Assembly (NCBI RefSeq): GCF_000516985.1
Contig: NW_006917096.1
Span: 2,961,606 to 3,025,605 of the forward strand
Reading direction: 5' to 3'
DNA from: Pestalotiopsis fici W106-1
Lineage: Eukaryota; Ascomycota; Sordariomycetes; Amphisphaeriales; Sporocadaceae
Length of the DNA: 64,000 bases
A model generated the notes under the pieces. It worked only from the letters and a program-made list of their open reading frames with translations. It had not been told where the DNA came from and did no database searches. The position numbers and the translations under genes were made by a program. Below are positions 1 through 12,518 of the stretch, piece by piece; position 1 is the stretch's first letter, and each line of letters starts with the position of its first letter.

Positions 1-246
1 AGACCCAGCATGGCTGAGCGGAAACGTGAGTATCTCATCCGTGCAGCATGGCCGTTGGTGATCTCTTGGGCGAGTATTGGGTTGCTAGCAACTTTGTTCC
101 AGTCGATCTGATTTGCAAGTTAGTTGAGCGTCAAGTATTGATGGATTCTCTTGAACAGATACAAGTTCACCACTTACATCTTTGAGATTCTTCTGTTGCA
201 AAATGGCAAACAGGAATCTGGCCATGACATTGTCATTGTTCGACAT
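1..246 (-). CDS. Myb/SANT-like small protein, 5' part (runs off left edge)
   Basis: Two exons are visible on the minus strand. Exon 1 runs 246 to 178 (23 codons from ATG) and exon 2 runs from 107 off the window edge. The intron at 177-108 has a GTAAGT donor, a CTAAC branch-like site and a CAG acceptor, and splicing is phase 0. The first 58 residues give a compact helical Myb/SANT-like domain: FLFAILQQKNLKD, then IDWNKVASNP, then NGHAARMRYSRFRSAML, the last resembling the third (recognition) helix. The family is known as fungal Myb-like DNA-binding proteins, usually short with a disordered tail; the tail here lies outside the window. DNA binding and a nuclear role are inferred from the family. 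Three relatives lie at 2962, 5529 and 26335, and the intron before IDWNKV matches in position and phase the first intron of the 26335 gene. The start is the first ATG giving this domain. Confidence 0.75.
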
Positions 247-2961
247 GATGCTGACTGCAAACCGTGTGAACTTGGTGACTGGGTTTGCTAGAAGAACTTT
301 GGTCCAGCACAGGAAGGAAGGTGGTTTTTGTGGCCTTGAAGAGACTTGATCGTTCGAAGATGAGTTGCACAAACTGATGTGAGGCGATCTGGAGCAACAC
401 AGAGTTTGAAGATCAGGCTGAACGCAAGGTGCAGAAGAAGTTCAGTGACTCATGAACATGGCACAGTGAAAGTGAAACCCAGTGAGGCCAGGCAAGGGGG
501 GCCAGATATATGTTGCAAGAGCCTGACTGAAACTTTTGATGAGTATGGAGTTCGGCTCAGCAGATCACACCGGAGCAACAGCGAGACAGACTATAGCCAT
601 GTGGGGCCACGAACAAAAATGAATAGCTGCTACCTACCTAGGGAACCAAGGAACCAAGACGGACCTAGCACAAGGAGGAAGCGTACTTCTTAGTCGCAAC
701 CTAGATGGGAGACGAAAAAGAAGTAAAAGAAGACGGGCTTGTCAGACAATGGAGCAATAGACGGGCCTCAACGGCGCTCATCAGAGTTTAGCAGCGTCCA
801 GGCCGATAGCCAAAAAGGAATGATGTGCATGAGATATTGTTTGCTTCTTCTTCGTATGGGTAATGGCTGTGGGGGAAGACAAGGATCCGGCGACGATGAT
901 AAGGAACGGCCCAGAAAGAACGTGTAAAGTGGTTGCATGCGCGCGACCCGCAAGTGGGCGTCTTTGACCTTTTATGATACTAGGCCAGAACCCTGTAAGA
1001 AGGCGTGCAAAGGACTAGGGGGGCGACAGCCACGGCTGCCTGTTGCCTAGCAACTCAATCGGAAAAGGGAAGTAAAGTAATCAAAGACGGCGGACCTTGG
1101 CTGAAAAGCTGGTGATGATGGTGTGGGGGAAGACGCGACCTAGTGTAATGGAAACGCGGCACGACGACTCAAACCGCGTAAAGTGGTTTTGATGATCCTT
1201 GTCGAGGGGGGGTCTGATCCTGGGATGAGTCGGCAAGCTACAGCGGAGCTGGGTAGGTTGATGGTCCAAATATTTATTTTTTTTGTATCTTGGACCAGTC
1301 ATCTAGCTAGCTGTAGGTAATCAGCCGAATGTGACGCTCAGATTTTGGAGCGGCAGATGGTGCAAGAGACAGACGGAATAGATGGCATCTGACGACGTAA
1401 CATTGACCGGTGTAAGAGTAATGTACTGACGACAGCGCCTACTACTAAACTGGCATACTACATAATCGGTGACAGAGACAGCATATTGAAAAAAAAAAGT
1501 TCGTTTTTTGCCATAACGCCTTGTGCTGGCAGGCTGGCAGACCGGGAGTTGGGAACTTTCGTAACCGAAATCCTGGAAAAGGTTGCCACCCACACACGAA
1601 CAATGGTACTTACATACCGGGATCTTGCGCAGGTTCAGTAAACGTCTGCTGAGACGTGTGAGTCATTCCAATCATGGAGAGCTGGAAAACGAATGAGGAC
1701 TGGGATGCATCATTGGCTATACTTGGCATGGAGGATTCGGCTCACTTGGGCAACGAGGACTTTTTTTCTTTTGTTTTCTTCTGGCAACAGATATCAAGGG
1801 CAATTGAGGGAACTCATTGGACAATTGATGCGTTGCATCGCAGACATGGGAAACATTAGGCAAGGCACTCGCGCAATCCCTTTAATGAGGTGCATTAGAT
1901 TAAAACATCGGGCGCTCGGGGATGGTGTGGAGGCGATTATGAAAATGCCGAGGGTGTCCCGGAATGATGTAGAAGGACGTCGTTTGTTGGCAACGCGTCC
2001 CCCAAAGATGGTTCAAATTTGGATACATCACTTGATGTCTGTGACTGTTTTGATCTGGCCTGAAAGATCATCTAGTTCCCTTGAAAGGTATTTTCGTCAG
2101 AGGGACACGTATTGATGCAAACAGAGTGTGTCTCACAATCAGGCAGAGTCGGGAGGCAGCCTGAGGTGGGAAATGAAAGTGGTTGGGGGTTGGGGGGAAC
2201 ATCAGTCAAGTCGCGCAAATCTCGAGATTGGGTCGCATCGGGGCGTCGCAGGAGTGACGCGGGTTGACGCCAACTCACGTGATGTGACTTTAATTGGTTT
2301 TTTTTTCTTCCTCATTCCAATCGACCTTGGCCCGATTCTTTAGCTTGACTGGGCGGAGGTGCGATGTGGTTTTGCTTTTTCGAGCATAGACTGGCACATT
2401 GCCGCTTTTGCGCCGAGTTTCGAGCTCGGCCATTCGTCGAGAGGTGCATCTTCTCCACTATTGTGCTTCCGCGGTACTCGAGTCTAGCTGTTTTTGAACC
2501 TATTCAATCGATGCATTTGTCCTGTCTCTGGTTTTTTTTTGCTTTGCTGGTTTCTGCCAGCAGCCCAGTTGCCTCTGCTTGGCTCTCAGATCTCACAGAC
2601 TCACAGACCCCCCAAGGGAAAAAGTGTAAGCCAATCAGAGGTCGCTGAAATTCACATTGGAAGTCGGGACTTGGGGTGGCTGCGGAACTCGAAGCGCAAG
2701 AGCTGCCCAGCACGCCAGGTGCTCGCCCCTCTTCTACCCCCAAATTCTCCGACCTGCCACTCTCCCAGAGTCCCAAGCCAGCCCGTCCACTGTCCAATCC
2801 CCCCCAAAGTAATGTAGTCAGCCACTGCCCAAACTCTCTCACAGTCCAGTCAGCTTATCCTTAACAATTTTTTTTTTATCGAACACAGTTCCACTCCCTA
2901 CCGTTAGCTCCGAATTTTGAGCTCAAGACAGCCAGCCGCGTTCGCGCGCTCAGCCCTCATA
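247..2961. other. Intergenic region with no supported gene
   Basis: This 2.7-kb stretch separates the divergent Myb-like genes. Reading frames of up to 140 codons occur but show no recognisable domain or credible splice structure. The last 400 bases before 2962 become pyrimidine-rich with CT runs and a T tract, like a fungal promoter and 5' leader. No RNA gene or transposon ends were seen. Confidence 0.5.
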
Positions 2962-4190
2962 ATGAACAAGAATTGGGGCGACAGAGCCGACAAAGATCTC
3001 TTCTTTACCATTCTCTCGGTCAAGAATATCGGTGTCATCAGTGGATCAGAATGGACCACCATCGGGAATCATATGCGCACCCTGGGCTACGGCTTTACGA
3101 ATGAAGGTTGTCGGTATGTAGCCATGCCTTTGTTATTAGCAGTGCCCCTTATTACTATCTCTCGTTTTATTTATTATACATGGACGTTGGTCTTGGCTCT
3201 GGTATATAGTCGAGTTGGACTGCCCCCCATATCCAAATGTGCAGCATCAATGTATATCAATTGCACCTGGATGCAGTCATCTTTGCGACCCTTGGTGGTC
3301 ATTGTGCTCAGTGGCATCTTGCTACTTCTTCCTCTCCCGATTGCTGCATTCGCCGCAAATGAATAAGCCACCAGACTCTCTCCCACACCACGCAGGTCCA
3401 CTACTTAATAGCATATAATCGGTCGCCCTGATACTAATTGCAATATAGTCAACACTTTCAGGGACTGCGTAGGGCTCAGCACAAGGCCGAGTCCAATGGA
3501 TTCTCGGGTGAGAAACCTAGGCAGGGCGACCCGACCCTCAATCCCATTACTCGCCGCCCCGGGCCAGGTCGTGGAAGACCCAAGAGGATACCTCCTGTGC
3601 CCATTGCGAGAGAGCCGGGGCAGTTGGACTCGGCACAACCACAGCCGGTACAAACACACCCTACACAGATACCGATGCAGGTACCAACCCAGAATCAAGA
3701 TCACGCTTTGGATGCCGTTACCGCTGCTGCTGTTGCTTCCCTTGCTGCCGCCACAGCCGCTTTACCGGATCCTCAGCAACAACATTCTTTGCCTGAGGCG
3801 ATACCGCTAGATCAACAGCACTCTCATCCTTCCTCTCCTCCTGCTGCTGCTGCTGTTTCTTTACCTCCGGCTCCGGCTCCGGCTCCGGCTCATGCCCCTG
3901 CCCCAGGCCATTCCGGCGAAGTGCCAGAAGAGCAACATCTCACTCCTACCGAAGCACCAACAGAGACGCCAATCTCAGAAGACGTGCCAGACCATTCCCC
4001 TGTACCGACGAATGATGCTAACAGCCTGGAAATGGGCATCGATGAAGACGATGTCGGAGACGAGGAGCAGCCTACCAAACGACAGAGATTAGATGACTCT
4101 GCAGAAGACCTGGATAATTCTGCAGGGATGGCTTTGGATGACAGAAATGTCGACCCCATGATCCATGATCATGATGACTTGCCACAGTAA
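2962..4190 (+). CDS. Myb/SANT-like protein with Pro/Ala-rich tail
   Basis: Two exons, 2962-3113 and 3449-4190, encode 297 residues. The intron has a GTATGT donor and a TATAG acceptor and splits an Arg codon in phase 2, joining ...FTNEGC-R to QHFQGLRRAQ. Residues about 10-60 form a Myb/SANT-like domain (DKDLFFTILSVKN, WTTIGNHMRTLGY, then the third helix). The rest is low complexity: a GRGRPKR basic, AT-hook-like patch, Gln/Pro-rich and Ala-rich tracts, a PAPAPAPA run, an acidic patch and a KRQR possible nuclear signal near DEEQPTKRQRLDD. A small DNA-binding regulator is the family-level expectation; the target is unknown. The 335-nt intron is long for this window. The phase-2 intron position matches intron 2 of the 26335 paralogue. 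The preceding in-frame codons of the open frame contain no ATG, so the start is firm. Confidence 0.8.
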
Positions 4191-5528
4191 GTCAACCAGA
4201 ATACATATCCTCATACCGATTACATGGAAACTGACTAGCTTAAGATATTTTGGTGAAGCATAATTCGCTGGATATACTTGTACTGAGCATATTCATCGTG
4301 ACTTGATAGTTGCCCTGTGCCCTTGGACTTTTCCCAAGCATGATTGATGTACTAGATTAAACGGCATTCTACAAGTGAGCTTTGTAAAGAAAGGAATAGG
4401 CTTGAATTTGGTTGCGTGGAGTTTTGGAACAGGTTCAAAATGCAAGACCATATTTTGGGGTCTTTATCACTTGGAGGCATAAATGCCATGCCTACTACAA
4501 ATTCTTGAATTCGACTTGAAACTTGATTGCTTCATCGAGCACAATAGAGTCGCTGTGCATGCTATTATTCTGGTGGTGGATGTATCATCATGACATCCAT
4601 GGTTTATATTCCCGTTCTGCCCGGAAAAAAACAAGAGTAAACCCAGGACAATTCATATGTAGACAATTTCCGTCAAGCAGATACTCATGTGCCTACCCCG
4701 GATCAATTTGCCTAATCAGCTCGAAATGGTTCTTGCCACACTCAGAGGGCGGCCTGATCGTCTTGCCGACTGGAATTGCTTATTTTGACCCCATTCACCA
4801 AGGCTGCTATGTCGTTCACGCAGACAATCACGAACCAGTAAAACGACCTTGGGTGAAAATTTGAACAGCCGACGACTTGGGCTTGTCGTCTTGCAGCTCC
4901 TTCCAGCCAATATTATTTGTGGAAAGATGCTTTGCTAAATGTCAAAACTCACGATAGCCACACGCTTCCTGCTTTCTTTTCCCACAACCAGCACAACGCA
5001 ATACAACACGACAATCTTTTTCAGATCCAAATATCTGAAGCAACTCAGCAACCAATAGTAAGTTTCTTGTAATATCAAAGTTGGCTCCTTCTACCATTTT
5101 CTCCTCTTCTGTCCGGTTGGATTTTTTTATTTTCGCTCTTGACCTCATGGATGAGACGAAAGAATTGCAGCACCATTAATTTATTTTCCATCTTCCATCC
5201 AACATCTCTGACCTACCGTCTGTTCCTAGGCTAGGTTGTGACTTTCCCACCGAGACTCGCCCCGTTTCAGACGTTGGATCTACATGTAAGTGCAGTTACT
5301 CTTTGGTGTCACGATTCCAAACACACTTTCAATCACCACCCCGAATTTATGCAGAAGCCGCAAGATCAAGCAACCCATTTCATTCTGTCCTCACCTTGCC
5401 AGACGCCCATGTGGCCTCGGACGCTCTCATGACATAATCTCTCGTTTCTACATTACTCAATTCATCCCTATCGCTCATGACCTGACACGAGCCAGAATCG
5501 AATCAAGACACACCTAACTACCACCACA
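4191..5528. other. Intergenic region: 3' UTR and probable 5' leader
   Basis: This stretch holds the 3' region of the gene ending at 4190 and the leader of the gene starting at 5529. A likely leader intron has a GTAAGT donor at 5286 and a GCAG acceptor at about 5354. The last 150 bases are CT-rich and end in a CACCACAATG start context. I see no independent gene. Confidence 0.4.
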
Positions 5529-6052
5529 ATGTCGGGCCAGCAGACTGTTCAGCAGACCCCCAGGGAGGCAGCTGCCGACAAGGATGCTCGCTTCTTCTTC
5601 ACCGTTCTGAAGCATTGCAAGACCAAGCCCGACACTGATTGGGATGCTGTTGCTGCCGAGCTCGGTTACGCCAACAAGGGCGTCGCTCAGGTTTGTTTTT
5701 TTCTTTCTTCTCGCCTCTTCCCCAATTATTTTTCATCACGTGCTCAACATCTCGACAGGTCCGTTTCGGCCAGATCAAGCGCAAGTTGGGCATCACCACC
5801 AATGACAAGGCCACCCCCGACGTCAAGAACAAGGTCACCAAGTCTACCCCCAAGACTGGTTCTGCCAAGGCCAAGCAGTCTGCCGCCAAGATCAAGAAGC
5901 AGAAGGAGGAGGAGCAGGCTATGAAGAAGGAGGAGGAGGAGGATCTGGAGAAGGAGGAGTACTACGACGACGATGACATGGCTGACCCTATTACTCCCAC
6001 CCCCAAGCGCCCCGGCAAGCTCAGGTCCATGAAGAACGAGGATGAGGTCTGA
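5529..6052 (+). CDS. Myb/SANT-like protein with charged tail
   Basis: Two exons, 5529-5690 and 5759-6052, encode 151 residues with a phase-0 intron (GTTTGT donor, ACAG acceptor). Residues about 14-66 form a Myb/SANT-like domain: DARFFFTVLKHCKTK, TDWDAVAAELGYANKG, then VRFGQIKRKLG as the third helix. The tail is Lys-rich (TPKTGSAKAKQSAAKIKKQK), then strongly acidic (runs of E and D), and ends in PTPKRPGKLRSMKNEDEV. Such small proteins are annotated as Myb DNA-binding-domain proteins in filamentous fungi; the biological role is not established here. Codon use favours C-ending codons, suggesting good expression. The start context CACAATGTC is good and no in-frame upstream ATG fits the domain. 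It lies downstream of, and parallel to, its paralogue at 2962. Confidence 0.85.
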
Positions 6053-6601
6053 GGAAGGTAGCATGATTTCTTTGAGTCGCAAGCACTCACAAGGCACGAG
6101 AAGAGTGCCTGGCACTGCTCTACTTGACTGAACGGAAATAAAGGTCTCTCTATCTGAGGGTGGTTTCTAGCCTGTCTCATACTCTGAACATTCTCTTCCG
6201 AGTTGATGCAAGAACTATGCTAGTAATGCATCCAATTGACTAAAGGTTCATAAAATGATGTGCCATTATGCTCCAGAATCAGTTTGAATCGAACTGACAA
6301 TATTAATATTCGCTCTTGATATTGCAACCCAAGTTCCAACCCAGGATTAACACAACCCTCAGAAGTCAGGTGATTACGCGTGTTCCATGCCGCACATGTT
6401 CAGAACAATGGGCAGCCATAGTAGTTGTACCCGACCCTTCCATTGGACAAATCATTTCAAGTCATCTCAATGCATGTACATACCTAGGCAAGGTGGAGAA
6501 TTTTGTTACCGATTGTTCAGATTGTTCCTCAGGCCATCCGAGACCGCCCAGCCGCGCGCGCAGGACCCACAGCCTGGACATTGGCGGGCAGCTCTCATTG
6601 C

Positions 6602-6608
6602 TATAAAT
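6602..6608 (+). promoter_or_regulatory. TATA-box-like element
   Basis: CTATAAATCTGCCC is followed within 30-60 bases by a pyrimidine-rich stretch typical of fungal transcription starts. No clear coding gene follows, so this could drive a non-coding or decayed transcript. Confidence 0.3.
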
Positions 6609-8511
6609 CTGCCCTCTTTGTCGCCCACCAGCTTCGTTTCAATCCTTTTCATTCATCAAACAAGTTTTCTGCCCGTAACTGCCAACCCAAGTATTCAAGG
6701 AATCAACACACCACTCGGCGCAACGCCGGCGAGAAGCAATGCGCGCAGCCTAGTCAATCGTGAGTCCTCTTGCCCCCAACAACTGCACTCTTGCGGCCTT
6801 TGTCATCGAAAGGTTTCGTTCGGCAAGTACTTTGTTGCATTATTGACTTGAAAATCAAGGCGCACACGCTTCTCGCCGACACTTGAGAGTCTAAAATCTA
6901 GACTTCTACCTTCATTGTTTTCGGGCGTGCTGCTGGAAGGGCTGTGCTATAAGCATCATTATCATCATCATTGTCCGATGGAGATGGGACGACGTCCAAT
7001 CAGGTAAGACGAAAAGAACCTTCCCAGTACCCCAGAATTCTTGGTGATGCACATGCTGACTTATTCCCTTTCTGTCTTTGACAGCTTGATGAACAGCTCC
7101 GCCTCATCGCCATGTCTACTTCAACAATCACCCCGCCACTCCCATCAGCAACGAGCCAAAGGTGACTTGACTTCTAGCCAGTTTACAGAAGCTCTGATAT
7201 TTTCTGTCCATTGTGATTCTGGTCTCTTGCTGATTCTGAAATCAAAGAAAGCACCCCGCTTGAGCTCTCGTGTGCAGACGGGGAATACCCCTCTTGATTG
7301 CAAACGGCGAGAGCTTCACCTCAAAAATTGCACACACAAGACCATTGTCGACACCCCCCCACACGAACCTCACCTACCCTCACCTCATTGTGAACCTAGC
7401 AGCCACATTTCGACTAAAGCTTTCACCAAAGACAAAGATACTCTTGGAAAAGCATCAGAATTTTCCCAATGTGCAATTTGTCTAGGCGTCGCCATCGGCG
7501 AACAATCGAAACCCTGTCATCATTCAACATCGCCATTAATCAGAGATTGCAATGCCCAGCACTTCCCAATTGCCAGAAGCAACTCAAGGACTTTACCGGC
7601 TCAAGACATTGACCCAGACTATTCTCGCTGAACAACACACCAGTTTCTCAATGCGATGAAGCCCTGAAGTCGGCGAGAAAGTTTTGAGAATGCAGCCCCA
7701 CCACTTGCTGCTCAAAGGATTCAGTCAAAATACACAGCCCAAGACCTCCGACCAATCTATTCTCCGCATCTACACCGAACTCGGCGAAGGCACTATCCCG
7801 GCGGCGAGAATGTAGCTTCACAATTTTACTTTGACAATGGCACCGACAAATCATGAGGCGCCAGCGCATTGTCTTAGCCGATGGCCGATATCCATCATTG
7901 CCCTATGCCTTGAGGTGGACGTTCATACCATCCCACAGCGAGCGAGGCATGTAAGCTAATCGAGCATGAAAGTAGCTTGGAAAGCCTTCGCCCCCAATTT
8001 CGATACCCCATCAGCCGTGGCCATGCTTACCAGAGGCACGTCTTCTCAGTGGCTTTTGTGGTAAGTCGCGCCCCCCCAAAACCATTTGATCATCGGCGAG
8101 TCTGACATTGTGGTAGCAGATACCTCGAGTGATTTTGTCGGACTCACGCAAGCATCTATATGAGTTGTCCCACCAGGTCCTGGTTTGGGTTGTGTGCTTG
8201 TATATCATGGGGTCTCAGGAAGGGATGTGGCATGGCCAGCCCCGTAGACACCAAACCCATGAAGCACCCCACCAGTTACTTGTTTCTCTCTGGCAGCAGA
8301 CCTGACCGAGGACAACATACTCATCATCGTCATCACAACCTTCTACCATTCCACCATTCCACCCACCCACCCATATTCACGCTCTTCATATATCACACTA
8401 CCCATCACGACTTTGCCGTGCCAGCCATAATGGCAGCTTTCCCTGTCCAGTCTATGGACACCATGTCCTTGCTGGTCCAAGCAATAGTCGATATGGAACC
8501 CCCTACCACGC

Positions 8512-8730
8512 GACCCCATCTCCCCAAGAGCCAACGGAATGACCATTTGGTCTCCCCACCATGCCGTCCAGACTCCCGAAGAGCCTGACGGCCCTTGACC
8601 TCTATGCCAGCACTAAGGTTATTGCTGCCCATACCAAGGTCAGCAATAGGATGACCACTCGGTCTCCCTGCGTAGCCACTCGATCTTCCCCAGAGCCAGT
8701 GGAATGACCTCTCGGTCTCCCTCCGTGGCT
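8512..8730 (+). repeat. Imperfect direct repeats of about 45 bp
   Basis: Copies at 8512-8560 and 8681-8730 share the pattern CCCCA-GAGCCA-GGAATGACC followed by GGTCTCCC. A partial copy at about 8649-8680 carries ATGACCACTCGGTCTCCCTGCGT. The copies drift by substitutions, not by clean unit slippage. Confidence 0.5.
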
Positions 8731-8787
8731 GCACACAGAAAGACCAGCCAGGTTCTGGAGACTTGCCAGAAAGCTCAAGAATACATC

Positions 8788-8979
8788 ATGAGCAACGAAT
8801 TCAAGGCCGCTGACCCCATCACTGGGCTCACGTTGGCCAAGGAGGAGGAGGAGGCGACAGCTAAGCGTGTTGTAGCCACTACTTTCCCTTTCAATGATCT
8901 TCCTGCCAAGCTCCGCAGCAAGATCATTGAGATGAGCATTGACGATCACTACTCCAGTGCTGGATGCCGTGTCGGATAG
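8788..8979 (+). pseudogene. Possible truncated F-box-like gene fragment
   Basis: A 63-residue frame from ATG at 8788 ends at 8979. It contains FPFNDLPAKLRSKIIEMS, which resembles the first helix of an F-box (hydrophobic, LP, then alternating basic and hydrophobic residues). The frame ends straight after this motif, so it is at best the start of an F-box gene that has decayed, or an exon whose continuation I could not find. No LRR or WD repeats are visible downstream. Confidence 0.25.
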
Positions 8980-9686
8980 TCAGCCTCTTTAAGTAAGCTT
9001 CGACAGCCTTCTCGTAGAACTGGGCTCGGTTTCCAAATGGTAGACTTGTCTGTTGATGTCGCACTGGTGTAGTCAATACCCACCGCAGATCATTGTCTTG
9101 AGAATGTCAGATAGCTCTTCAGCACCTCTCTTTTGTAGATTGATAGAATCAACTCAAATTCTTTTTCATGCTCAATATTTGACATCTTTCCGTTCTCAGT
9201 GGCTCGGGTGAGAATAGGAACCCAACTACCCTCTCAGTGAAGATCATGCGTCTTGTTCCGATATGTACTGGTCCCCCACGTGAAGAGAACAGCCCTGTTG
9301 TCGATAGCTCCCCTATTCAGTCGACTCTGTGTATTTTCACGATATTCAGGGATCGAGACGTCAGATGACTCAGTTTCTATGATCTGAGAGATTCGAGGGC
9401 ATGCAGTTTGGACAACAGTAGCACGACATTGACTCATTGGTCTAGTCAGGCTAGCTGAACATTTTTAGATTTCCCTTCATAAAGTCTGCAGAATGTCTTT
9501 ACAAGCCTGCGTGGCGCGTCTATCTCGTTAGTCTTGCTCTTGTCTTTTGCGATAGGAAAAATTTGTTAATCGTTCCGAATCTCATGCCCGGCGAGAGTCC
9601 CGTGTATGAGCAGAAACGTTATGTTTAGTTGCATATGTTCCATAGGGGAAAAAGGTGTCGTTGCGTGAGAAGTGCTTTCACAGGCC

Positions 9687-11343
9687 TCAAGCAATCCATT
9701 TCCATCCTTTGAATCTTGCGTCTGCCCATCGGACACCAATACAGCCCAATGTCGCACCCATCAAGAGTGCTCCATCCCAGTACACAATATTGGTGTATGC
9801 GCGTGATCCCGTTTCCGAGTCGGATAGCAGTTGTCCACCTACAGGACTACCAAACATAGTCCCTAGCCCTCTGACTAGAAGTATAAAAGCGTTAACAGCA
9901 ACATATTGCCGGATACCAAAGACTTCTGCGATCAAGGCTGGGAAAAGTGCGTAATATCCTCCACCGGAAAAGCTATACAGCACGATAAAGGCCAACCAGA
10001 ATGAAAAGGCAGAGGAAGCGGTAGGAATCATTACGCTGGAAAGCCAAAAGGCAAAAACGCTGGCGGCGGCAAGGAACAATGTTAGAGCGAGCGTGTTTTG
10101 TCGGCCAAAGCGGTCGCCAGCATAGCCCGTGAGAATACGTGATACGGCATTAATCACGTTTGCGGCAGCGAGAAGGTTAGCTCCAGTAGATGAAGACTTG
10201 CCCAAGACCACAGTATATGAGGGGATAAAGGCGAGAGGAAGCTGGGCACCAGCCGCCTTTAGGATATGATGTTAGCAGGTTTGTCTTTATCATGATACGA
10301 AGAAACAAAACAATATGTCGAAGCCAGACATCCGAGTAGCATGGTTGACTGAAGACTCACCTGGAGGAATGCAGTGATGACAGAAAATATAAAAGTTGGT
10401 CTTGCGGCTAGAGCACGTGAGACATGTGTATTTCGTCTCTCGGGCTCATCCGCATCTGCAGACGGAACACCAGCGAACCGACTTCGCGGTACTGCCCATG
10501 CGATTGGCAGGCCGATGACAAGGTTAACAGCAGCATATATTCTGAGTGTCCAACGACCACCCACGGCGTCGAGGAGTGCTCGGATAATTGGCGAAAAAAT
10601 AAGACCACCAGTTCCGCCGCCAGCGAGAATCTAGAGATCCCACAAGAAGTCATTAGCACTTCTATTGCCTCATCGCATCAGGTTTCCAATTAAATTAGTC
10701 TGGTAATAAAAGCGATACTCACGAAACCCATAGCAGTGGCTCTGTGTGAAGTAAAGTACTCGGGTGCTGGGGATAACAGTGGAAAGTAAATAAACGACAT
10801 GCCGAGTCCGACAAGAAAGCCTTGCGTGAGCAAAAGCTGCCAAATGGTGGTACTGAACGAGGCCAGTATAAACCCTGCGGCAACAAGAAGCACTCCGAAA
10901 ATGGTAATCATCTTTCGTGTCAACAAGCGCAGCAATCTACGGCGCCAAAGCCGTGTCGAAGGCGTAGCCGCGGCGCCTTTCCAGGTCCCATGCTCGATGC
11001 GCGACATGATGGGGTTCACAATAATCCCGCCTGCCCATGTAAGACCATAACACAATGTGCCTACAAAAGCAAGCATTGCTATTGGTGGTGTAGCCTGCGA
11101 TGCTGGGGCGGGCACCAGAACATCCTGGCTGGCTGATAGGTAGTACTCTTGAAAGACACCAAAAGTTTGGTTGTAGCCAATAGTAATGGCTGTAGCGACA
11201 AAAGCAGATAGGAGTACTATAGCCTGCTTCTTGCGTGATACCGGTGACACGCCCGGTTCTGGCGTGCCATCATTCTCAGAAACTTCTGGAGCCGAGTCAG
11301 ATAGACGGCGTGTGAGCGGAATATCTTGAGCTTGTGTTGCCAT
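9687..11343 (-). CDS. MFS transporter, monocarboxylate-transporter-like
   Basis: Three exons, 11343-10723, 10630-10361 and 10256-9687, all phase 0, encode 486 residues. Donors are GTGAGT at both introns; acceptors are TAG and AAAG. The protein starts with a hydrophilic tail of about 45 residues, then about 12 hydrophobic segments. The first begins QAIVLLSAFVATAITIGYNQTFGVFQEYY, a pattern typical of fungal MFS permeases of the monocarboxylate-porter-like group. A basic loop (RRRLLRLLTRK) follows helix 3, and GYAGDRFGRQN is the MFS signature loop between helices 8 and 9. A plasma-membrane or vacuolar uniporter/symporter is expected; the substrate is not predictable. It is the first of three minus-strand genes (with 12519-13454 and 14471-15749), but spacings near 1 kb argue for separate promoters. 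In-frame open sequence continues upstream to 11535, but the ATG at 11343 fits the family. Confidence 0.85.
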
Positions 11344-12518
11344 GGCGCTCAGAGCAATGGTTGAGTCTCGAGCTCGTTCTTGAGAATAGAAGTGAGAACG
11401 GGAGTAATCGGGATGGAAGCGGAGGGACGACCCAAGGTTATAGGGTACTAAGTTGACGGAATGCTGCTGACAGAACTGCTCCAGTCCCCGCCTCCGCCCC
11501 CGCCTTAGGCAGCCCCATGCTTCCCCGTAGCGCAAGGGTACAGGTGTCCAGGGTATCTATTAGCTATTATGTTGTTAGTAACACCGAGTGTGTTTTGTCT
11601 CCCCGGTTTCGCTCTGTCGTTGGTCTTGGTAATAACTCCCTTGTCAAGTTTCAAGAAAACTTTTCCATGTTCAGCACTCTGTTGAACCGAGAGACGTGCT
11701 ACATCGAGTAAGACAAGTTATAACAGGGTAATAAACTTATCAAATCCAATACCGGCAGCTTGATACATTGTGCGACTCCGGTGTTGCTGGAAGCAGTGTC
11801 AACACAAAGCCTGAGGCATCGTCGTCTCAATTTCTTGATTTTTACTGGCAAGCGCTCAAGCAACAATATGCCTAGGCATCGGAAGTTGAAATAGTAGTTT
11901 CTTTGCACAGTCACCTGCTCTGTGATTCGGGACTGAGATGTAACGCTCTGCATCATTAGCAATAGTTGGCAGTAAGATTCCACTTGCGATCAAGGAATCA
12001 AAGTACGTAATCTGATCTTGACACCCTGCATTCTGCCCCGCGACAGGTGCATGCGGAGGAAGATCCAGTTTTGGGACCCCAGGATGGATTCCAGGCGCAT
12101 TACTAGGGATCATGATGTGATTGTCGTGCAAGTCCGAAGAGGAACATTCCCCGTTGGTGCTTTGGACCCTGAAATGGGGTCTTTGTCAACCCACCGACTT
12201 TGGCAACTTGATTGGTTAACGACGCCAGGTTGTTAGAGTCTCGTGGAATGAGTGGCTGAATACTAAGTATTTCAATAGTTTACATCAAATAGGTTGGCCA
12301 TACCTCACGTTATGAAGTCAGACTCAACAACCCCAAACCACCACTGCTCGTCAACGCTGGTGTCCTGTTTCCCATTGAATGCACATTTCTGCGTCCTTCC
12401 AACTCAGTTAATATACCCTATCACATTTTTGAATGTTTAGAAGTAACTAGTCAATAATACAATTCCCAGAAGCGTATTCCCGCAGGGCTTGGCTCAGTAA
12501 GACACAAACTGATACACA
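11344..12518. other. Intergenic region with no supported gene
   Basis: This stretch holds the promoter side of the MFS gene and the 3' side of the NmrA-like gene. Only short frames without motifs are present, and no repeats or RNA genes were recognised. Confidence 0.5.

Larger units (their letters stand above)
6053..9686. other. Long intergenic region, TATA-led transcript-like segment
   Basis: About 3.6 kb without a solid gene. A promoter-like segment has TATAAAT at 6602-6608 followed by a CT-rich stretch, with splice-like sites downstream (GTGAGT near 6760, GTAAGA near 7001, TTGACAG near 7083). The first ATG after it is followed by a stop within five codons, and a 196-codon frame at 7041-7631 has no recognisable domain. 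Imperfect direct repeats lie at 8512-8730 and a short F-box-like frame at 8788-8979. Ends include the 3' region of the MFS gene. Confidence 0.35.

Noticed and set aside
1693..2115. 140-codon frame in the first intergenic region
   Set aside because: No motif, no promoter context, and overlapping frames of similar length.
7041..7631. 196-codon frame
   Set aside because: No recognisable domain, non-coding-like composition, and splice-like sites inside it.
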